From contig JAETNO010000011.1 of assembly GCA_021768245.1 (NCBI GenBank), forward strand, positions 1-64,000: a stretch of 64,000 nucleotides of DNA, given 5' to 3'. The DNA comes from Bacteroidaceae bacterium (lineage in GTDB: Bacteria > Bacteroidota > Bacteroidia > Bacteroidales > Muribaculaceae). Under the pieces are notes generated by a model. That model saw nothing but the letters and a program-made list of their open reading frames with translations, ran no database searches and was not told where the DNA came from. Shown piece after piece: positions 34,609 to 43,139 of this stretch; position 1 is the stretch's first letter, and every line of letters begins with the position of its first letter. The translations under genes and the position numbers were made by a program.

Positions 34609-37128
34609 TTACATTTCTACCGGCTGGGCTTTTTTCTTTGATTCCGACCGGTGACCGGATTTCTTTCCGTCATTATCTTCGTTTTCATCGTTGTCGCTGT
34701 CGTCCTTGGAATAACCGTAGCTGCCATAATTGCCGTAATGATATCCGTAGCGGTGATATCCGTAGCGGTTGTAGCCATAGTGGGAGAATTCCTGATGGGT
34801 GCCGTTTAGAATCACGGAAAGGTTGGGATAGCGGCGCTCCTGATACCATGTCTCGATGTCGGTGAGGAAGGAGCGATCCATGATATGGGCGCGGACGATG
34901 AAGAGGGTCATTTCTGCAAAGCGACTGATGATGGCGGCGTCGGCGACGATTTCAACCGGTGGACAGTCGATAATCACATAGTCGTAGTTCTCCTTGAGCT
35001 CTTCCATCATTTTGGAGAAGCGGGGAGTGAAGAGCAGTTCAGAGGGATTGGGCGGTATGGTTCCGACGGGAATGATATCGAGTTCGCCGAGACGCGTGAT
35101 GACATCATGATAGTCGGCCACCTGACCGCTGAGGTAGTTGGAGACACCCATCTCAGGCTCGTCGATATATTTCGAGAGCGAGGCTTTGCGGAGGTCGAGG
35201 TCAACGGCTATGACTTTCTTCCCCTTGATGGCGAGCGCGGTCGAGATGTTGGCGCATATGAATGTCTTGCCACTGCCGGGGTTCATCGACGTCAGCATCA
35301 CCACGTGGTGGCCTCCGTCGAAGCCGAGGATAAACTCGAGGTTTGTGCGCACGACTCGGAAGGCTTCGTTCATCACATTCCGGCTTCCCGCTTTCACGAG
35401 CAGGCGGTTGTCTTTGATTTCACGCGCCACCCTGCGTTTGCCCTTCCGCTCGGTGGCGAGAGGGATTTCTCCTACAAAGGGAGCATGGAGCACCTGCAGG
35501 TCCTTGCGTCCCCTGACGGCGGTGTTGAAGGTCTCGATGAGAATTATTATGCCGCTTGGAATCAGCAGTCCAATCAGCAGGGCTATCGCGAGCACTCTTG
35601 TGGAGTCCGGGGTGACCGGAACCGGCGATGAGGAGGGCGACTCTATCAGACGGGTGTTGTAGGCGGTGAAAGCCTGTGACAGTTCATTCTCCTCGCGCTT
35701 CTGGAGGAGGAAAAGATAGAGCTGTTCCTTAACCTTTTGCTGACGTTCAACCGAAAGGAGATATTTCTCCTGCTGCGGATTGACCGTGAGTTTCGACACT
35801 GCCTGCGATTGGGCCGAGGATATGGCCCTGCGCTGGGTGCCGAGCATTGTCAGCTCATTGTCGAGAGAGCCGAGGATGCTGCTTTTCATCGTCCTTAGCT
35901 TGTCGTCGATGTCCATGACAAGGGGGTTCTGTTCCGACGAGACCGCTAGGTGGTTGTTGCGCTGGAGGAGCAGAGAGTTGTAGGCCTGAATCTGCGCTTC
36001 GATGCCCGGGTTGTCGATGCCGGAGTTGGCCGGTAGCTGCTCCTTGTCGTGGAGGCCGTCGCTGAGATAGCTTCGGAGATATTTCGTCATATAGACGCGG
36101 TTGTCGAGTTCGCGTCCGGCTTCTTCCGTCGACGCCTTCTGCGAGAGGGCTATTCCGCCCATCGACGCGACATCCGTCACGAGGTTGCGCGACTTGTAGT
36201 CAGAGATATCGCTGTCCACGTTGCCGAGCTCGCTTTCAATAATTGCGAGGCGGTCGCGTATGAATTCCGTGGTGCTTGTGGTCACCTGGTTGCGGTCCTT
36301 GACCCAGTTTTCGTTATATACGGCCACAAGCGTGGAGAGGATGTCCTCACCGCGCGTGCGGGAGACGTCGTAGTATTTGAGGTCTATGATGGAAGCTTTG
36401 TTGTTGCGCTGCTCTGCAATGATGCCACCCTGCACCTTTCCGATAACCGAGCGCATCGGCGAGCGCACTACTTTCAGATTGTCGGTCATGCCGGCATGAT
36501 AGTAGGGCGACGGGTTTACGGTCATCCTGCCGAGAGGAGTCTTGACTGACTTTCCCATCTTGAAGGTGAAGGTGCCTTCGGTCTTTTCGCCACCGATGAT
36601 TATGCCGGAGAGCCTGACGGTGCTGTCGCGGCGTATGGCGATACTGAATTCCACGGCATCAGTGTCGCGAATGTCGGGAATCTCGACCGCTACAGGCAAG
36701 TCGAGTCCATAGGCGGCATTATCGTGGAAGGGACCGGGATGGAAATATTCTATGTCGAGCTTCAGGCGCTTGACTATCTCCGAGGCTACAGCAGCCGTGC
36801 GCATCGACATTATTTCATTTGTGATGTTCACTCCCTGCCCCTTGATGCCCAGCTCGTCGAGCAGGGCTTCGGAGCCTCCCTGTTTCTCGTCGCCTTTCAC
36901 CATTATCGAGGCCGACGAGAGATAGACTTTCGGGGTTATCTGTAGATAGTAGTAAGCCGCTCCGAAGGCAATGGCGAGTGATAGCACAAACCATTTCCAG
37001 TTACCTAAAAGGAGGAAGCCGACATCCTTTATTTTTGCAAAACCTTCCGTGCCGTGGCGGAAGGAAGCTGCTGTTGACGATGAGCCACCCTGTGCCGGTG
37101 CGGGTTCGGGGTTAAGATTGCGTTCCAT
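34609..37128 (-). CDS. Wzc-type chain-length regulator and tyrosine autokinase
   Basis: The 839-residue inner membrane protein has a chain-length (Wzz-like) periplasmic domain between membrane segments at about 46-62 and 512-532. A cytoplasmic BY-kinase domain follows. Walker A is SMNPGSGKTF near 611-620, Walker A' is IAVDLDLRKA, and Walker B is YDYVIIDCPP. The C-terminal tail has a dense tyrosine cluster of about ten Tyr between residues 780 and 806, repeating a YGY-like unit, then an Asp/Asn-rich stretch. Tyr phosphorylation there controls polymer length in known homologues. It follows wza by 29 bases. Confidence 0.95.
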   Translation of the reverse strand: MERNLNPEPAPAQGGSSSTAASFRHGTEGFAKIKDVGFLLLGNWKWFVLSLAIAFGAAYYYLQITPKVYLSSASIMVKGDEKQGGSEALLDELGIKGQGVNITNEIMSMRTAAVASEIVKRLKLDIEYFHPGPFHDNAAYGLDLPVAVEIPDIRDTDAVEFSIAIRRDSTVRLSGIIIGGEKTEGTFTFKMGKSVKTPLGRMTVNPSPYYHAGMTDNLKVVRSPMRSVIGKVQGGIIAEQRNNKASIIDLKYYDVSRTRGEDILSTLVAVYNENWVKDRNQVTTSTTEFIRDRLAIIESELGNVDSDISDYKSRNLVTDVASMGGIALSQKASTEEAGRELDNRVYMTKYLRSYLSDGLHDKEQLPANSGIDNPGIEAQIQAYNSLLLQRNNHLAVSSEQNPLVMDIDDKLRTMKSSILGSLDNELTMLGTQRRAISSAQSQAVSKLTVNPQQEKYLLSVERQQKVKEQLYLFLLQKREENELSQAFTAYNTRLIESPSSSPVPVTPDSTRVLAIALLIGLLIPSGIIILIETFNTAVRGRKDLQVLHAPFVGEIPLATERKGKRRVAREIKDNRLLVKAGSRNVMNEAFRVVRTNLEFILGFDGGHHVVMLTSMNPGSGKTFICANISTALAIKGKKVIAVDLDLRKASLSKYIDEPEMGVSNYLSGQVADYHDVITRLGELDIIPVGTIPPNPSELLFTPRFSKMMEELKENYDYVIIDCPPVEIVADAAIISRFAEMTLFIVRAHIMDRSFLTDIETWYQERRYPNLSVILNGTHQEFSHYGYNRYGYHRYGYHYGNYGSYGYSKDDSDNDENEDNDGKKSGHRSESKKKAQPVEM

Positions 37129-37157
37129 GGTTGGATATATGTGTTTTCCGTGATTTG

Positions 37158-37946
37158 TTATTTAGCAATGAGCACTGCCACGCTTACGCCGAAAGTGAAG
37201 AGCGACATCCAGAACGCCGGTGTCATGAAGCTGTTGCCGTTGGCGGTCGACTGGTTGGCCTTGACCTGAGAGGGCTCGACGTAGATCATGTCGTTCTGCT
37301 TAAGATAGTAGGCCGGGGAGGCATAGATTCCGTCAGCGCGGGTGAGGTCTATGCGGTGGGCTATCTGCTGACCGTTTTCAGTGCGTAGAACGAGCACGTT
37401 GGTGCGCTTGCCGGATATGGCGAGGTCACCGGAGATTGACAGGGCCTCCATTATATTGAGTTTGTCGGAGGGGAATTCATGGCGTCCCACTCCCGATTCA
37501 CCTATGACATAGTAGGCCATATCGGGGAAATCGACAGTCACTATGGGGTCGCGCAGAAGGCTTCCGGCGAGGAGGCGGTATTTCACGAGTTTTGCCACCT
37601 CAAGGCGTGTAAGCCCCTCGACCGACAATTGTCCGAGCACAGGCATGTCTATTTTTCCGTTCTTGTCAACAGTGTAGATGTCGACATGTTGAGTCTGACT
37701 GCCGTTATTGACGCTGATATTGAAGATTTTTGCCAGTTCCTCGTCGCGACTGTGCACATTGATGTTTAGTTTGTCGCCGGGCTGGAGACGCAGTTCGCCG
37801 CCTTCCTGGAGGCGTAGCACCGCGTTTGGAGGGAGGTCCTGGATATATGCGATATCTTTAGCCGGGCCGCAGCCGCTTAAAAGGGCCATTGAGGCAAAAA
37901 GCAGCCCCGCAAGGGTGTTTCTCGTAAGCACTGAGATGAATTTCAT
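37158..37946 (-). CDS. Wza-type polysaccharide export lipoprotein
   Basis: This outer membrane export protein has 262 residues. A lipoprotein signal ends at Cys26 (ALLSGC). The poly-export domain follows, with ELRLQPGDKLNINVHSRDEE, then a SLBB domain with GRHEFPSDKLNIMEALSISG. A C-terminal hydrophobic segment (about 240-261) is probably the membrane-crossing helix. It is the first gene of the leftward polysaccharide operon and is followed by wzc. Confidence 0.94.
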   Translation of the reverse strand: MKFISVLTRNTLAGLLFASMALLSGCGPAKDIAYIQDLPPNAVLRLQEGGELRLQPGDKLNINVHSRDEELAKIFNISVNNGSQTQHVDIYTVDKNGKIDMPVLGQLSVEGLTRLEVAKLVKYRLLAGSLLRDPIVTVDFPDMAYYVIGESGVGRHEFPSDKLNIMEALSISGDLAISGKRTNVLVLRTENGQQIAHRIDLTRADGIYASPAYYLKQNDMIYVEPSQVKANQSTANGNSFMTPAFWMSLFTFGVSVAVLIAK

Positions 37947-38005
37947 GATTTGTGATGGTTCTTTAGGTATTGTAAGCTACTATATTAGTATTGTAATCCA
38001 ATCAA

Positions 38006-38036
38006 CAAAATTACTAATTCTTGTCAAGCCCCGCAA
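38006..38036 (-). promoter_or_regulatory. Bacteroidetes-type promoter for the polysaccharide operon
   Basis: On the minus strand a TTG (complement of 38034-38036) is followed after 20 bases by TAATTTTG (complement of 38006-38013). The transcript would begin near 38000, about 53 bases before the wza start codon. No phase-variable inverted repeat of the Bacteroides capsule type surrounds it. Confidence 0.7.
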
Positions 38037-38048
38037 TGAATTTTTTGA

Positions 38049-38083
38049 AAAATAGCCCGTGACGATTCGCCACGGGCTATTTT
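38049..38083 (-). terminator. Terminator after the MetE-like gene
   Basis: AAAATAGCCCGTG (38049-38061) pairs with CACGGGCTATTTT (38071-38083) around a nine-base loop. T-rich sequence ends the arms on both strands. It lies 24 bases after the leftward MetE-like stop and just before the wza promoter, insulating the two units. Confidence 0.9.
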
Positions 38084-38106
38084 TAACATTTTCCCCTCTA
38101 ACTCTG

Positions 38107-39228
38107 CTATTTCAGCGCGGCTTTTGCCGCAGCAGTTCTCAGTAGGGATATCTTTGTCCACTGTGTTTCGTAGTTGAGCCCCTGACGCTCGCGGTCGCGC
38201 ACCTTGAATCCGCATGTCGGGCTGATTGATATCATGTTCATCGGCACATAGCGTTCGGCCACGGAGATGGCAGTCACGATGTCGTCCACATTCTCAAGGT
38301 TGGGGAGGCTCCCGTCGACGAGCCCGAGAATCACGCGCTTGCCCTCGGGAAGCCAGCGGAGCACATTGATGTCCTCTGGGCGTGAAATCTCAAAGGGAAG
38401 GAGGAAGGCGTCAGCATCGACTTTTTCAAGCATGAGGCGCAGATGGGCGAGCTCCTTTTCGTCGGCCCAGCGGGGCACGCGGGTCTCGTCTGCGGCGATG
38501 CTGAGGGTGATTTCAAGGTCAGCCGGTCGGCCTTCCACCGAGCGGTTGATGAGCTGGAGAAGCGTGTCGGTTACCTCGTCGGCATTTACGCCACCAAGCA
38601 GCAGCGTGCGGTCAAACTCAGGGTCGCTGAGACGTCCCCAGACGCCGGTGTCGAGCTGAATGTGGCGGCAACCGAGGCGGTAGAACTCCTCAATCGTGCG
38701 GCGGTAGGCCCCGACTATGTCGTCGATGAGGCTTTCGGGCGTGTCGTAGAGCTTGGAGATATCGCCGTTCGACGACAGGAGTATGCGCATGTAGAGCTCT
38801 CCGGGCGAAGGGATGGTCTGGCGCACCTCTGCGCGTCCGGCTGTAAGCTCCTGCATGTGGGTATATTTTTCGAAAAACGGGTGCTCGGGATTGAACTCTA
38901 TGCGTCCGTTGAAACGTAGTAGGTCGTGGCGCACCACTTCGTCCTGATATATGTGGCCGGTGTCTATGCGTTCGCGGCTCATCCCGAGGAAACCTTCCCA
39001 GAAATCGCGGTCCCAGCTTTTACGGCGCATTTCGCCGTCGGTCACAATCTGGAGGCCGGCTTCGATTTCGCGGTCAATCAGGCGGTCAATCACCCGGTCT
39101 TCCTCCTCATGGTAGGCTTCGCGGCTGAGGTTGCCGCGCACCATTTCGCCAAGTGCGTTTTCAAGTTCTTCGGGAGGGAGGAAACTGCCCACAATCTCAA
39201 CTCGGGGCATTACAATTGATTGGTCCAT
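38107..39228 (-). CDS. MetE-like (cobalamin-independent methionine synthase II) protein
   Basis: This 373-residue TIM-barrel protein belongs to the short MetE/UROD-like group. It has VEIVGSFLPP at 10-19 and IVTDGE at 61-66. The C-terminal SPTCGF places a conserved Cys at 339. In typical members a LHxCRGN stretch supplies the zinc His and Cys. Here that position reads LSIAADE (242-248), so both are missing. Methyl transfer to a thiol is therefore in doubt, and the true substrate is unknown. A candidate -7 box at 39252-39259 and a terminator make it a single-gene unit. Confidence 0.8.
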   Translation of the reverse strand: MDQSIVMPRVEIVGSFLPPEELENALGEMVRGNLSREAYHEEEDRVIDRLIDREIEAGLQIVTDGEMRRKSWDRDFWEGFLGMSRERIDTGHIYQDEVVRHDLLRFNGRIEFNPEHPFFEKYTHMQELTAGRAEVRQTIPSPGELYMRILLSSNGDISKLYDTPESLIDDIVGAYRRTIEEFYRLGCRHIQLDTGVWGRLSDPEFDRTLLLGGVNADEVTDTLLQLINRSVEGRPADLEITLSIAADETRVPRWADEKELAHLRLMLEKVDADAFLLPFEISRPEDINVLRWLPEGKRVILGLVDGSLPNLENVDDIVTAISVAERYVPMNMISISPTCGFKVRDRERQGLNYETQWTKISLLRTAAAKAALK

Positions 39229-39251
39229 ATCTTATTTTTCTGTTGGGTCTG

Positions 39252-39259
39252 CAAAATTA
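39252..39259 (-). promoter_or_regulatory. Candidate -7 element for the MetE-like gene
   Basis: The minus strand reads TAATTTTG about 24 bases before the start codon. No -33 TTTG at standard spacing is visible. Confidence 0.45.
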
Positions 39260-39302
39260 GCTATAAATTTTAGCATTATTTAAAGGTGTCAGTTAAAAAT
39301 GA

Positions 39303-40061
39303 TTAACCGAGCTTGCACTTGCACCCTTCTACCTGATTGAGCCTGAATGTGTTGAATGTCATTGTCATGGCGTCGAAGGTCAACAGCCGGTTTATGAGCG
39401 CGTCGCCCGTGCCGACGAGCAGTTTCACCACTTCCGTGGCCTGCAGTGACCCTATGACACCCACTACGGTGTTCATCACTCCTGAGACGGCGCATGGCAG
39501 TTCCCCGTCGGGGCCGGCCGATGTCGGGTCGAAGATGCAGCGGTAGCACGCGCTCCCTTTCACATGGCTGAACACCTGGCCCGAGAAGCGCGACACAGCT
39601 CCGAACACCATCTTCTTGCCTGTCATTACGCAGGTGTCATTGATGAGCAGGCGCGTCGCGAGATTGTCGGTGCAGTCAACCGTTATGTCATATTCACCGA
39701 TGATTCCGGTGGCATTGTCCCCGTCGAGCATCAACGGCATCTTCACAATTTCTATATCAGGATTTATCGCCGCCATTTTTTCAGCTGCGGAGTCGACTTT
39801 GAGGCGTCCGATGTCGGCTGTGGTGTGGATTATCTGACGCTGAAGGTTGCTCAGGCTAACGGTGTCGGCGTCAAGGAGTCCGATTGTTCCTACTCCCGCA
39901 GCGGCGAGATAGAGCGCGACGGGGCTTCCGAGACCGCCGGCACCGACAATCAGCACCCGTCCGTTTGCGATGGCCTGCTGGCCTGCGAGGTCGATTTCGC
40001 AGAGCGAGAGGTGGCCGCGGTAGCGGGTAGACTCCTCTTTTGTCAATTTTCTCAGTGTCAT
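39303..40061 (-). CDS. ThiF/MoeB/HesA-family E1-like adenylyltransferase
   Basis: The 252 residues fit the ubiquitin-activating E1-like fold. The ATP loop is GAGGLGSPVALYLAAAGVG near residue 38, followed by LSNLQRQIIHTTADIG. Zinc-type cysteines occur as CYRC near residue 178 and as CKC at the C-terminus. This enzyme adenylates the C-terminal glycine of a small sulfur-carrier protein (ThiS or MoaD type), but no such carrier or partner gene lies nearby. It overlaps bioB by four bases (ATGA), so it is co-expressed with biotin synthase. Whether that reflects a sulfur-supply link is open. Confidence 0.9.
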   Translation of the reverse strand: MTLRKLTKEESTRYRGHLSLCEIDLAGQQAIANGRVLIVGAGGLGSPVALYLAAAGVGTIGLLDADTVSLSNLQRQIIHTTADIGRLKVDSAAEKMAAINPDIEIVKMPLMLDGDNATGIIGEYDITVDCTDNLATRLLINDTCVMTGKKMVFGAVSRFSGQVFSHVKGSACYRCIFDPTSAGPDGELPCAVSGVMNTVVGVIGSLQATEVVKLLVGTGDALINRLLTFDAMTMTFNTFRLNQVEGCKCKLG

Positions 40062-41044
40062 TTCGAAGGGGTTCTGAAGTTATATCCGCAGTCTTTCACC
40101 ATCTTTATGTCCTCATCTATCTGAGAGCCTATGGTGGTTAGCAGGTCGCCCATGATGCTTCCGTTGATGCCGATTCCGAGGGCCTTGCGCTGGGTCTCGC
40201 GGCTGATGGCGGCACGGCCTCCGGCAAATCTTAGCACTGCTTTTGGATGGATGAGGCGGAAAATTGCCACAGTGCGGAGTATCTCGCTGTCAGTCAGCGG
40301 GGCCGCGTTCTCGAGTGGTGTCCCCGGAATCGGCGACAGTATGTTGATGGGGATTGAAACGGGCTTGACCCTCCGCAGTGTCAGGGCGAATTCCACGCGC
40401 TGCTCCATGGTCTCGCCCATGCCTATTATGCCTCCGCAGCAGATTTCCATTCCCGCTTCGCGTGCGGCTTCGATGGTTTTTATTTTATCCTCGATGCTGT
40501 GGGTGGTGCAGAGGGTGGGGAAGTGGGAGGGTGCTGTCTCGAGGTTGCAGTGGTAGCGCTCCACCCCGGCCTCGCGCAGGCGGCGCAGGGAGTCGGCGTC
40601 GAGCAGTCCCATTGAGGCACATAGCCCCATGCCCCCCTTCTCGGATAGCTCGCAGTAGTAGCCGCAGGCCTTCTCGAGAGCTTCACCGCTGAGCGAGCGT
40701 CCGCTTGTCACCAGTGAGAAGCGCCCTATGCCTCGCGAGCGGTTGTAGTCGGCCATTTTCATGCATGTGTCGCGGTCGACCATAGGGTAGACCGCTATGT
40801 CGGTATGGTGTCGGGCTGACTGCGCGCACCATTTGCAGTCCTCCCCGCATCGTCCCGAGCGGGCGTTGATTATGGAGCATGAGTCGAAGTCCCGGCTTCC
40901 GAAGCGCTTGGTAATCTCGGCAGCCGCTTCAAAAAGTTCCTCCTCGTGGGCGGTGTCGACCGATGCGAGGCTCATGGCTTCATTTTCGGAGAGTTGGTCT
41001 CCTGAAAGGATTTTTTCTTTGATTGATTTTATATCCGGTGTCAT
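40058..41044 (-). CDS. bioB: Biotin synthase
   Basis: This radical-SAM enzyme inserts sulfur into dethiobiotin. The 4Fe-4S motif is C66, C70 and C73 in GRCGEDCKWCAQSARHH. The family segments FSLVTSGR and HCNLETAPSHFPT are present, and the length (328 residues) is normal. An in-frame TTG at 41077 would add 11 residues; the ATG at 41044 is the better start. No other biotin gene is in the window. The ThiF-like gene overlaps its end. Confidence 0.96.
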   Translation of the reverse strand: MTPDIKSIKEKILSGDQLSENEAMSLASVDTAHEEELFEAAAEITKRFGSRDFDSCSIINARSGRCGEDCKWCAQSARHHTDIAVYPMVDRDTCMKMADYNRSRGIGRFSLVTSGRSLSGEALEKACGYYCELSEKGGMGLCASMGLLDADSLRRLREAGVERYHCNLETAPSHFPTLCTTHSIEDKIKTIEAAREAGMEICCGGIIGMGETMEQRVEFALTLRRVKPVSIPINILSPIPGTPLENAAPLTDSEILRTVAIFRLIHPKAVLRFAGGRAAISRETQRKALGIGINGSIMGDLLTTIGSQIDEDIKMVKDCGYNFRTPSK

Positions 41045-41074
41045 ATATATGTTTCTGTCTGTGTGAAGTTCCGG

Positions 41075-41082
41075 CAAAATTA
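41075..41082 (-). promoter_or_regulatory. Candidate -7 element for bioB
   Basis: The minus strand reads TAATTTTG 31 bases before the bioB ATG. The -33 region is not clear. Confidence 0.45.
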
Positions 41083-41138
41083 CTAAAAACTATCCAACCC
41101 TTGTGTATAATCGCACTATTTACCCGCTTTCGTGGGCT

Positions 41139-41146
41139 TAATTTTG
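41139..41146 (+). promoter_or_regulatory. Candidate -7 element for the portal cassette
   Basis: TAATTTTG on the plus strand, 77 bases before the first gene of the cassette. No -33 TTTG is seen at 19-21 bases, so this is a weak call. Confidence 0.4.
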
Positions 41147-41155
41147 CCCCGTCCC

Positions 41156-41196
41156 CACTCAACACTCAAAACTTCACACTCAAAAATTCAAAAACA
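41156..41196. repeat. AAACTCAAA-type short repeat array, locus 2
   Basis: Imperfect units such as CACTCAAAACTTCACACTCA and CAAAAATTCAAAAACA lie directly before the phage-like cassette. They are the complement of the units after the helicase gene at 5831. Confidence 0.7.
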
Positions 41197-41223
41197 GTGC
41201 TTCTTCATCTCGACAGTTCCCAA

Positions 41224-41748
41224 ATGCTTGATTTGTGGCGGCTGCATGCCGCCTATCTTCCACCGCTTGTCGGCGCGACCCTTTCAGGTCGTGAAGCCAT
41301 CGACACCAAGGCTTATTTTTCCGCTGAATTCAACCGCTGGTACCGCCGTCTGCTTCTCGAGGCTCCCGAACAGTGGCTGAAGGTCGACGAAATCTCCTCG
41401 CGCGTGAAACTCCCGCCGTCAGTGGCCTCCGATTCATCCACGCCTCTGATCCTTCCCGACGGAGTTGTAAGGGTGGTCTCGGTCAGGCTCGGCTCATGGC
41501 TCCGTAAGGCAAGGATAGTGACCGACCCATCCGACCCCCTGATTCTCCGTCAGTTGCATCCCTACACCCGCGCCACCTCTTCACGTCCAATTGCCCTGTT
41601 CTCCGACGGAGAGCTCCGTCTCTATCCCGCTGCCGCTCCAGCCGACCGCATAGTCTCCCTGCGCTGTGTCTCTTTTGCGGAAGGAAGCTATGATTTCGAC
41701 GATGCCGCCCTCGCAGGGCTTCATCCCGCACTTCAACCTATTGATTAG
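41224..41748 (+). CDS. Phage-like protein, possible head-tail adaptor
   Basis: The 174-residue soluble protein precedes the portal-like gene by 29 bases. It begins MLDLWRLHAAYLPPLVGATL and has a middle segment VRVVSVRLGSWLRKARIVTD. I recognise no named family with certainty. Its size, position before a portal and mixed alpha/beta character suit a phage neck or adaptor protein, which is inference. A longer frame from 41023 crosses the bioB start and the repeat array and is rejected. Confidence 0.6.
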   Translation: MLDLWRLHAAYLPPLVGATLSGREAIDTKAYFSAEFNRWYRRLLLEAPEQWLKVDEISSRVKLPPSVASDSSTPLILPDGVVRVVSVRLGSWLRKARIVTDPSDPLILRQLHPYTRATSSRPIALFSDGELRLYPAAAPADRIVSLRCVSFAEGSYDFDDAALAGLHPALQPID

Positions 41749-41777
41749 TTGTTAACTCCTTAAAAATTATATGCCTA

Positions 41778-43097
41778 ATGATTAATGAACCCGATTCAGC
41801 TTTTATCAATGCCCGTTTTGCGTGGCGGGCGGGAGCCAGGCTCCGCGCCACCCGTCGACGGCTCATGCGCAACACCTATGGCGACCAGTGGAGCGACCTT
41901 GTGAAGACCTCCGACGGCCGGGTGCTTACCGAGTATGAACGCGCGGTAGGCTCGGGTATGAGTCCTATGACCAATAATCTCCTCCGCGCACTTGTGAAGA
42001 CAGTTGTTGGCCGCTTCCGCTACAATGTGAGTCAGGAAAATCACTCCTCTTCTGCCGATTTTCAGAAATTTTCTGTGGAAAATCAGCTCGATGAGCTTGA
42101 CTCGCGCGCCATTGAGGAGTTCCTTATTTCAGGATGCGCAATTCAGAAGCTCACCTGTGAGCGTCGCTCGTCGGGGCTGGGCGTATGGGCCGACAACGTG
42201 AGTCCCGACAGTTTCTTTGTAAGTCCCTACCTTGATCCTCGTGGTTCGGATATCCGTCTGATTGGCATGACATCCGACATGCCTCTCAGTGAGGTGAAGC
42301 TCCGTTTTGGCCATGGCTCTAAACGCCGTTGCAGGGAGATTGAGCGGATTTACACCGATTCTGTCCACGCTCCCGTATTCGGTGCTCCTCTCAGTCTTGG
42401 TGAGGGCCGTTCCGAGCCGGATTTTCTGCGCCCATCCGACCCGGCTATGTGCCGCGTGATAGAGGTGTGGAGTTTCGACATTGATTTATCCGAGCCCGGC
42501 GACGACCCCCATTGGCACTGCCGCTTTTTTACTCCTTCCGGAAAGCTGCTCGACGAGACCCGCTCGTTGCTGCCGGGAGGTTCCCATCCCTTTATAGTGA
42601 AGATGTATCCTCTCACCGGTGGAGCCGTCCATCCCTTCATCGAGGACCTCGTTGACCAACAGAAGCATATCAACAAGCTTATTACCACTATTGACCATGT
42701 GCTTGCCAACAGTGCCAAGGGTGTGCTCCTTCTGCCTACCGACTGCCTGCCGCCGGGCACTGACTATGTTATGGCCGCCGGAATATGGAACAAACCGGGT
42801 GGCGTACTTCCCATAAATCCCCATGCCCGTCAGCTCCCGGTAGAGATTTCGTCGTCGGGTCATAGCGAGGGTGCCGCCAAGCTTCTTGAGTCGGAACTGA
42901 AGATGTTTCAGCAGATTTCGGGGGTGACATCAGCTCTGCAGGGACGGGCGGAAGGTTCCAACACCTCTGCTTCGCTGTTTGAAAGCCAGGTCTATCAGTC
43001 GGCAATCGCGCTTCTTGATGTCTATGAGACTTTCAATTCTTTCCGCTCGGAGCGTAATCGTGCCGCTCTTGAGTTTATTAATGTTTTTTCACAATGA
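41778..43097 (+). CDS. Phage portal-like protein
   Basis: The 439 residues show portal features of the podovirus/crAss-like type found in Bacteroidetes phages. The N-terminal part has QWSDLVKTSDGRVLTEYE and MSPMTNNLLRALVKTVVG, where phage portals place the PLKNNLIR-like motif. The C-terminal part has HINKLITTIDHVLANSAKG, then QISGVTSALQGRAEGSNTSA and SLLDVYETF-like residues that match the long portal stem and crown helix region. It is shorter than phage versions (often above 500). A portal is the ring through which phage DNA enters the head. The frame is intact, and no terminase, capsid or tail gene adjoins it. Confidence 0.7.
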   Translation: MINEPDSAFINARFAWRAGARLRATRRRLMRNTYGDQWSDLVKTSDGRVLTEYERAVGSGMSPMTNNLLRALVKTVVGRFRYNVSQENHSSSADFQKFSVENQLDELDSRAIEEFLISGCAIQKLTCERRSSGLGVWADNVSPDSFFVSPYLDPRGSDIRLIGMTSDMPLSEVKLRFGHGSKRRCREIERIYTDSVHAPVFGAPLSLGEGRSEPDFLRPSDPAMCRVIEVWSFDIDLSEPGDDPHWHCRFFTPSGKLLDETRSLLPGGSHPFIVKMYPLTGGAVHPFIEDLVDQQKHINKLITTIDHVLANSAKGVLLLPTDCLPPGTDYVMAAGIWNKPGGVLPINPHARQLPVEISSSGHSEGAAKLLESELKMFQQISGVTSALQGRAEGSNTSASLFESQVYQSAIALLDVYETFNSFRSERNRAALEFINVFSQ

Positions 43098-43139
43098 TGT
43101 GCGCGATTCTTACTATAGTGTGCTTGTAATTTTGCCAAT

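Noticed and set aside
37947..38110. Invertible capsule promoter of the Bacteroides type
   Set aside because: No pair of inverted repeats flanks the promoter; the inverted repeat present is the MetE-side terminator.
41023..41223. N-terminal extension of the adaptor-like gene
   Set aside because: It overlaps the bioB start and translates the AAACTCAAA-type repeats; the ATG at 41224 gives a compact protein.
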